From Chlamydiota bacterium (lineage in GTDB: Bacteria; Chlamydiota; Chlamydiia; Chlamydiales; Rhabdochlamydiaceae), in NCBI GenBank assembly GCA_027348355.1, contig DAIEPN010000133.1, positions 1-10,055 of the forward strand: a stretch of 10,055 bases of DNA. Direction: 5' to 3'. Position numbers and translations under genes: made by a program. Under the pieces are notes generated by a model. It searched no databases, was not told where the DNA came from, and saw nothing but the letters and a program-made list of their open reading frames with translations. Positions 5,666 to 10,055 of this stretch are shown here, in pieces. Each line of letters opens with the position of its first letter. Position 1 is the stretch's first letter.

Positions 5666-6697
5666 ATGATATGGAAACATATGGAAACCACCCATAAATT
5701 TGATTTATCAGAAAATAAAATAGAACGGCTTTGCGCAGGCGGCAGTCGGGTTCTAGCAAACCATAAGGTATGCCAGGCTCTCCAAAATATGGCCCTTTCC
5801 ACAATCCATTTAAAAAAAGGAGTCCTACGAGAACCTCATTGGCATCCCAATGCCAACGAGCTCACTTACTGTTTAGAAGGAAAGGCCCTTATTACTCTCT
5901 TTAGCCCAGGAAACAATCATGATACCTTTACTTTAGATGCTGGCGAAGTTGTTTATTTTCCTAAAGGGTATATTCATCATATTGAAAATATCAGTGAAGG
6001 AAACAGTCTTTTCCTTCTTTGTTATGATCATGACAGCCCTCAAGATCTCAATTTATCCTCTTCGATAAGTTCGATGCCAATTCACGCTTTGGCAGCCACT
6101 TTTGATGTGAAAAATGACGTATTTGAAACAATCAAAGAAAAGAAAACAGATGCTTTCATCTCTACAACGAAAAACATCGTAAAACCAGATCTCCCCTCAA
6201 TTCCAAATCGCCATAAGATCAACTTAGAAAAAATAACCCCGCAAATTGCTACCCCAGGCGGCACAGCGCGTATTGCAAGCCATGATAATTTTCCTCTGCT
6301 AAATAGTCTTGCTCTATTTAGCCTACGTATTTTTAAGGGATCCGTTCGTGAGCCGCATTGGCATCCGAATGCTACCGAGCTCAATTACGTCATCAAAGGA
6401 AAAGCCCGGTTAACGCTTTTTAGTCCTGAAGGGAAAATCGACACATTTGAGCTGACTCCCAACCAAGGAAGTATTATTCCTGCAGGTTATTTTCATTATA
6501 TTGAAAATATCGCTGCAGAAGAGCTCCATATGGCAGTATTCTTCAATCATCCATCACCGAGTGACATTGGGCTTTCTGGAGCCCTTAGTGCGTATTCGAA
6601 AGAAGTTCTAGGATCTCTTTTTTCTTTGGATCCAACCCTATTTGAAAACTGGGCTGTGGTCCAAGAAGATCGTATGATCGTAAAGGGTGGTGGATAA
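5666..6697 (+). CDS. bicupin protein, oxalate decarboxylase-like
   Basis: A 343-residue protein (338 if started at ATG 5681) with two tandem cupin domains, as in oxalate decarboxylase/oxidase bicupins. Domain 1, roughly residues 40-125, carries REPHWHPNANE and GYIHHIENI, giving metal ligands His58, His60, Glu65 and His104. Domain 2, about 213-300, carries REPHWHPNATE and GYFHYIENI, with His231, His233, Glu238 and His277. Both sites are complete, so two Mn ions could bind. The domains are very alike (REPHWHPNA is identical), so the gene arose by internal duplication. There is no signal peptide, so it is probably cytoplasmic. Decarboxylation of oxalate is one option, but HxHPNAxE and the short linker are also found in bicupins of unknown substrate. 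The start is uncertain: ATG 5666 has no good RBS, while ATG 5681 has GGAAA shortly before it. No clear terminator follows. Confidence 0.85.
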   Translation: MIWKHMETTHKFDLSENKIERLCAGGSRVLANHKVCQALQNMALSTIHLKKGVLREPHWHPNANELTYCLEGKALITLFSPGNNHDTFTLDAGEVVYFPKGYIHHIENISEGNSLFLLCYDHDSPQDLNLSSSISSMPIHALAATFDVKNDVFETIKEKKTDAFISTTKNIVKPDLPSIPNRHKINLEKITPQIATPGGTARIASHDNFPLLNSLALFSLRIFKGSVREPHWHPNATELNYVIKGKARLTLFSPEGKIDTFELTPNQGSIIPAGYFHYIENIAAEELHMAVFFNHPSPSDIGLSGALSAYSKEVLGSLFSLDPTLFENWAVVQEDRMIVKGGG

Positions 6698-6800
6698 AAG
6701 AAAACCTCAATGTGTTTTTATATTTTTTCAAAAAAACCACTAAAAAACAAAAAAACTGTATAGTCTCCTAGCTAAAATGAGTTTAGGTTGGGAGAGCTCT
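6698..6800 (+). promoter_or_regulatory. upstream region of the uridine kinase gene
   Basis: Bases 6715-6757 are alternating T and A runs with no clear hairpin terminator for the bicupin gene. TATAGT at 6759-6764, preceded by TG (extended -10 style), is the best -10; no -35 match is visible at the right distance, which extended -10 promoters can tolerate. GGAGAG at 6791-6796 is a strong ribosome binding site 4-6 bases before ATG 6801 and decides the start over the ATG at 6777. Confidence 0.45.
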
Positions 6801-7493
6801 ATGAAAACAGTCCTGTTTATTCTTAGTTTTTTTACTATTACGACATTATTTGCTAAAGAAATCATCGTAATCGGCGTAGCCGGAGGAACGGGATCTGGAA
6901 AAACGACCCTAGCAGATCAAATCAAAGAGGCTTTTCCTAATGATTCTGTTTTAGTAAGCCAAGACAACTATTACAAAGATTTAGGACATCTCTCTTTTAA
7001 AGAGAGAGAACAAATCAACTTCGACCATCCAGACTCGATAGATTTTCCTTACCTAAAACAACAGATCATGGAACTGAAAAAAGGGAATGCGATCAATAAG
7101 CCCATTTATAATTTCCAGACCCACTCCCGTGAAAGAGATCCAGAAAAAGTCTCTCCAGCCCAAGTGATCATCGTAGAAGGAATTTTACTTTTTGCAGTTT
7201 CTGAAGTTCGAGACCTCTTTGATGTAAAAATTTATATTGACGCCGATGACGATGAAAGACTTCTTCGACGCATTGAAAGGGATATGAATGAACGTGCAAG
7301 AGACTTTGTAAGCGTTCGCAATCAATATTTAGAAACTGTCAAACCCATGCACGACGTATTTGTAGAGCCCAGTAAAAAATATGCCGATCTGATTGTCCCA
7401 AGAGGAGGTAGAAATAAGACTGCCCTAAGCATGATCATTTCTAAAATTAAACAAGAAATTACTCCTTCTAAATCTCAAGAAAAAACTCTATAA
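6801..7493 (+). CDS. udk: uridine kinase with signal-peptide-like N-terminus
   Basis: A 230-residue P-loop kinase of the uridine/cytidine kinase family, which phosphorylates uridine and cytidine to UMP and CMP with ATP or GTP (pyrimidine salvage). Walker A is GGTGSGKT at 28-35. Nucleoside-binding segments are DNYYKDL (55-61) and NFDHPDSID (73-81), then VEGIL (125-129), the Arg-rich lid RRIERDMNERAR (156-167), and EPSKKYADLIVPRGG (189-203). All are well kept against E. coli Udk as remembered. Odd: before the first beta-strand there is MKTVLFILSFFTITTLFA, a Lys followed by about 15 hydrophobic residues and an Ala, which looks like a Sec signal peptide or membrane anchor. Strong GGAGAG spacing fixes this start, and no in-frame ATG, GTG or TTG lies between it and the P-loop. 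An upstream ATG at 6777 would add eight residues but lacks an RBS. The location in the cell is therefore uncertain. Confidence 0.88.
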   Translation: MKTVLFILSFFTITTLFAKEIIVIGVAGGTGSGKTTLADQIKEAFPNDSVLVSQDNYYKDLGHLSFKEREQINFDHPDSIDFPYLKQQIMELKKGNAINKPIYNFQTHSRERDPEKVSPAQVIIVEGILLFAVSEVRDLFDVKIYIDADDDERLLRRIERDMNERARDFVSVRNQYLETVKPMHDVFVEPSKKYADLIVPRGGRNKTALSMIISKIKQEITPSKSQEKTL

Positions 7494-7520
7494 AGAGCTA
7501 TTTCTTTAAACTTAGATATA

Positions 7521-7529
7521 TGGTATAGT
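7521..7529 (+). promoter_or_regulatory. extended -10 promoter, possible leaderless start for the ABC-F gene
   Basis: TGGTATAGT has the TGn extension and a TATAGT hexamer (7524-7529). Transcription would begin at about 7535-7537, at or next to the A of the ATG at 7537. No Shine-Dalgarno sequence is present in the bases before that ATG (ATAGTTCTTCCT). There is no -35 match at 17 bases. A similar TGTATAGT precedes the uridine kinase gene. Confidence 0.35.
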
Positions 7530-7536
7530 TCTTCCT

Positions 7537-9327
7537 ATGTCGTCACTCCTAGGAATCCATTCTTTATCGAAATCATACGGAACTCAAGTTCTTTTTTGTA
7601 ATATTTCCTTCACCATATCTGAAGGGGATAGAATAGGCCTTGTCGGCCCTAACGGAGCGGGAAAATCCACCCTCTTAAAAATCATCATGGGACTCGAACA
7701 CGAAGATGAGGGGCACATCTCAAAAAGGCAATCCTTACAAATTGGCTATGCAAGCCAGGCCCCAGAATTCCCTTCTAAATCTTTAGAAGAGGTTCTCCTA
7801 GATCAAAAGCTCAAAGGAGATCCTGTAGAGCTATTGACAAAGGCCCGTGTGTTACTTGGAAAAGCGCAGTTTACAGATTTCTCTCAAAACGCTTCTACTT
7901 TATCCGGTGGGTGGAAAAAACGCTTAGATATCGCAAAGGCTCTCATGCATGAACCTGACCTTCTTCTTCTTGATGAACCTACTAATCACTTAGACATTGA
8001 AGGAATTCTATGGCTCGAAAAATTCCTCTGCAGAGAAAAAACAGCCTATATCATTATCAGCCATGACAGATACTTCCTCGATAAAGTAACAAACAAAATC
8101 GTTGAACTCAATCCTTGCTACCCAAATGGACTCTTTATCAGCAAAGGTAATATGAGTACCTACAACCTCCACAAAGAAGCCTTTTTAGAAGGCCAGGCAG
8201 AGCAAGAACGAAGTTTAGCTTCTCTTGTACGAGGAGAAATTGATTGGCTAAGAAGGTCGCCTAAAGCCCGAACTACAAAATCAGAGGCACGTGTCACCAA
8301 AGCCAATAAAATGATCGAAGAACTTGCGCAGATCAAAAAGAGGAACAAAACAGAAAAAGTCAACATCGACTTTTCCGCTTCAGAAAGGGAAACAAGAAAA
8401 CTTCTTGTCGCAAAAAATCTTTCTAAATCTTTTGGTGAAAAAAAACTTTTTTCTGGCATTGATATCACTCTTTCACCAGGTACTAGGCTCGGTATTGTTG
8501 GTAAAAATGGCACAGGTAAAACCACTCTTCTCAAAGTTTTAGCCGGAAAGATCCCCCCTGATATGGGAACTCTTAAATACGCGGAAGATTTACGTCTTGT
8601 CTACTTCGATCAGCACAGGGAGCACCTTCCTCAAAACATTTCCCTTAAAGAAGCTCTCTGTCCTGCTGGCGATACTGTGAACTACCGAGGTCAAAGTATC
8701 CATGTCAACGGATGGGCAAAGAGATTTTTATTCCCCGTTGATCGTTTGAGCATGCCCGTTAAATGCCTGTCCGGAGGAGAAAAAGCACGCATTCTCATCG
8801 CGAGGCTCATGCTGGCCCCTGCCGATCTTCTTTTTTTAGATGAACCTACAAATGATTTAGACATACAAACTCTAGAAGTCATTGAAGAGAGCCTTAGAGA
8901 ATTCCCAGGGGCACTGGTCTTAATCTCCCACGATAGATGCCTTATGGACAACGTATGTACACAAATCTTAGGGATCGGAGAAGACAATGAACAGCAGTTC
9001 TTTGCAGACTATGGTCAATGGGAAAGAGCTTGTGTACTACCTCCTGAAAAAAAACCATCTCTGGAAAAACCCATTTCAGAACCTATGAAAATCCCTACAA
9101 AAAAAATCTCCTTCAAAGAACAAAAAGAATTAGAAGGGATGGAAAAGTCTATTATAAATGCGGAAGCAGAAATAAAAAGCTTACAAAAACAACTCGAAAA
9201 CCCAGAAGTCCATGCAAATTCGCAAAAATCGCACGAACTCTACCACCTTTTAGCAGAAGCCGAGAAAAAGTTGGAAAGTTTATTTATTAGGTGGGAAGAG
9301 CTGGAAGAGAGAACAAAAAAGTCATAA
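7537..9327 (+). CDS. uup: Uup-type ABC-F ATPase
   Basis: A 596-residue soluble protein with two ABC domains and no membrane segments, hence ABC-F. Domain 1 has Walker A GPNGAGKST (37-45), signature LSGGW (122-126), Walker B LLLLDEP (142-148) and the switch His176. Domain 2 has GKNGTGKTT (322-330), LSGGE (411-415), LLFLDEP (431-437) and His465. The interdomain linker carries WLRRSPKARTTKSEARV (237-253), characteristic of Uup. After domain 2 a Pro/Lys-rich stretch (503-523) leads to a helical coiled-coil tail (about 525-593), again as in Uup. ABC-F proteins act on the ribosome; Uup is also linked to DNA-related phenotypes such as transposon excision and may bind nucleic acid by the tail. The first signature has Trp instead of Glu or Gln, a normal variation. 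There is no SD at the start. It lies 43 bases after udk, and its end overlaps the convergent lysA by 6 bases. Confidence 0.92.
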   Translation: MSSLLGIHSLSKSYGTQVLFCNISFTISEGDRIGLVGPNGAGKSTLLKIIMGLEHEDEGHISKRQSLQIGYASQAPEFPSKSLEEVLLDQKLKGDPVELLTKARVLLGKAQFTDFSQNASTLSGGWKKRLDIAKALMHEPDLLLLDEPTNHLDIEGILWLEKFLCREKTAYIIISHDRYFLDKVTNKIVELNPCYPNGLFISKGNMSTYNLHKEAFLEGQAEQERSLASLVRGEIDWLRRSPKARTTKSEARVTKANKMIEELAQIKKRNKTEKVNIDFSASERETRKLLVAKNLSKSFGEKKLFSGIDITLSPGTRLGIVGKNGTGKTTLLKVLAGKIPPDMGTLKYAEDLRLVYFDQHREHLPQNISLKEALCPAGDTVNYRGQSIHVNGWAKRFLFPVDRLSMPVKCLSGGEKARILIARLMLAPADLLFLDEPTNDLDIQTLEVIEESLREFPGALVLISHDRCLMDNVCTQILGIGEDNEQQFFADYGQWERACVLPPEKKPSLEKPISEPMKIPTKKISFKEQKELEGMEKSIINAEAEIKSLQKQLENPEVHANSQKSHELYHLLAEAEKKLESLFIRWEELEERTKKS

Positions 9328-10055
9328 ATGCTTAGGAATCCGCACACCTTGAATAAGGTGCTCAAAAGATTCTCTTTTCCGAATCAATTCAGCTTTTCCA
9401 TTTGTAACTAACACTTCCGCGGGTCTCGGTCTATTATTATACTGAGAACTCATACAGAAACCATATGCCCCCGTATTGAAAATAGCTAAAAGATCCCCAA
9501 TAGAAAGGTGAGATGGCAAGAGGCGATCCTTAGCTAAGACATCTGTATTTTCACATACTTGTCCTACAACATGTACTTTTTCATTGCATACAGCATTTAC
9601 ATCATTTGCATATACAATATGATGATATGCGTCATAAAGGGCTGGTCGAAGCAAAGTTTGCATACCCGCATCTAGTCCGATAAACTTTTTATGACTTTCT
9701 TTGATTGAAGTTACATAGCTGAGTAAAATGCCGGCATCGGAAATCAAATACCTGCCAGGTTCTAATAAAAGGAGGGGCTCCCCCATGTCATACTGGGTAA
9801 GCTTTTGTCTCATTTTTTTTACAACAGCTTTTGCAACCTTCTCAATATCGAGCTCCTTTTGATTTGGATACATAGGAACACCAAGGGATCCTCCAATATC
9901 AATGAAATCAAAAGTAATTTGCAATTTTTTGGCCATTGGGCCTGCAATATCAAGTAGCTTTTCGACCACTTCTTCAAAGTAACTAGGGTCCAAAATATTG
10001 GATCCGGTCATCATATGAATTCCGAATTTTTGCACACCTAGTTCTTTTGCTTTTT
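9322..10055 (-). CDS. lysA: diaminopimelate decarboxylase-like PLP enzyme, C-terminal part (runs off right edge)
   Basis: About 244 codons are visible; the N-terminus, including the PLP-lysine, lies beyond base 10055. The frame is open to the edge (AKELGVQKFGIHMMTGSN), so the GTG at 10035 is not the start. It is a fold-III PLP decarboxylase: glycine-rich loop DIGGSLGVP, phosphate-binding LLLEPGRYL, catalytic-Cys block VCENTDVLAKDR (CESGD in standard LysA), and the C-terminal GAYGFCMSSQYNNRPRPAEVLV. LysA converts meso-diaminopimelate to lysine and CO2 in the cytoplasm. Two deviations: the segment usually written GxHxHIGS reads GIHMMTGS, so Met replaces the His that stacks on PLP, and GGSLG replaces GGGLG. 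This may mark a LysA subfamily or a related amino-acid decarboxylase. The gene is convergent with uup and overlaps its last 6 bases; no terminator is visible. Confidence 0.82.
   Translation of the reverse strand, partial: KAKELGVQKFGIHMMTGSNILDPSYFEEVVEKLLDIAGPMAKKLQITFDFIDIGGSLGVPMYPNQKELDIEKVAKAVVKKMRQKLTQYDMGEPLLLLEPGRYLISDAGILLSYVTSIKESHKKFIGLDAGMQTLLRPALYDAYHHIVYANDVNAVCNEKVHVVGQVCENTDVLAKDRLLPSHLSIGDLLAIFNTGAYGFCMSSQYNNRPRPAEVLVTNGKAELIRKRESFEHLIQGVRIPKHL

Noticed and set aside
5578..5804. Two overlapping minus-strand frames near the bicupin start
   Set aside because: They overlap each other in different frames and the conserved bicupin N-terminus, with no recognisable protein character.
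6698..6757. Intrinsic terminator after the bicupin gene
   Set aside because: There are A and T runs but no GC-containing stem; simple T6/A7 complementarity is expected by chance in such sequence.
8160..8534. Minus-strand frame of 124 codons inside the ABC-F gene
   Set aside because: It lies fully opposite the Uup linker and second Walker A, which are clearly coding; no RBS or recognisable domain.

Overview
The window looks like part of a compact, AT-rich Gram-negative chromosome. Two genes have classical Sec signal peptides, and one of them ends like an outer-membrane beta-barrel with a terminal Phe. The mix of genes (signal-peptide-bearing envelope proteins of unknown family, a uridine kinase, a Uup-type ABC-F ATPase and a diaminopimelate decarboxylase) would fit an environmental member of the Chlamydiota. 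That placement is an impression from gene style, not proof; a Legionella- or Coxiella-like gammaproteobacterium is not excluded. No tRNA, rRNA, CRISPR array, insertion sequence or phage gene was seen.

Left part (1-2764): two VOC-superfamily genes diverge from a shared 87-base gap. The left one is cut by the window edge. The right one is a clear FosX-type fosfomycin hydrolase with its metal ligands and catalytic Glu. FosX meets, tail to tail with a 4-base overlap, a minus-strand pair consisting of a Fes/enterochelin-esterase-like hydrolase followed by a short-chain dehydrogenase. That pair is joined by an ATGA overlap and is therefore probably one operon.

Middle part (2765-5665): a minus-strand envelope block. 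A small cytoplasmic protein at 5089-5406 is followed by a strong hairpin terminator. Next comes a promoter and an outer-membrane beta-barrel gene that starts well (RBS, signal peptide) but is broken by three apparent single-base frameshifts. After it lie a long stem-loop and an exported 425-residue protein with an HEVFGHG motif. A very AT-rich gap (5407-5665) separates this block from the plus-strand genes.

Right part (5666-10055): a plus-strand run of a manganese-type bicupin (oxalate decarboxylase-like), a uridine kinase that carries an unexpected signal-peptide-like N-terminus, and a Uup ABC-F ATPase that may be translated from a leaderless mRNA. The ABC-F gene overlaps by 6 bases the tail of a convergent lysA-type decarboxylase that runs off the right edge.

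The most notable points are the exported-looking uridine kinase, the intact FosX, the frameshifted barrel gene beside a hairpin, and the Met substitution at the PLP-stacking position of the decarboxylase. No clearly new multi-gene system was identified.
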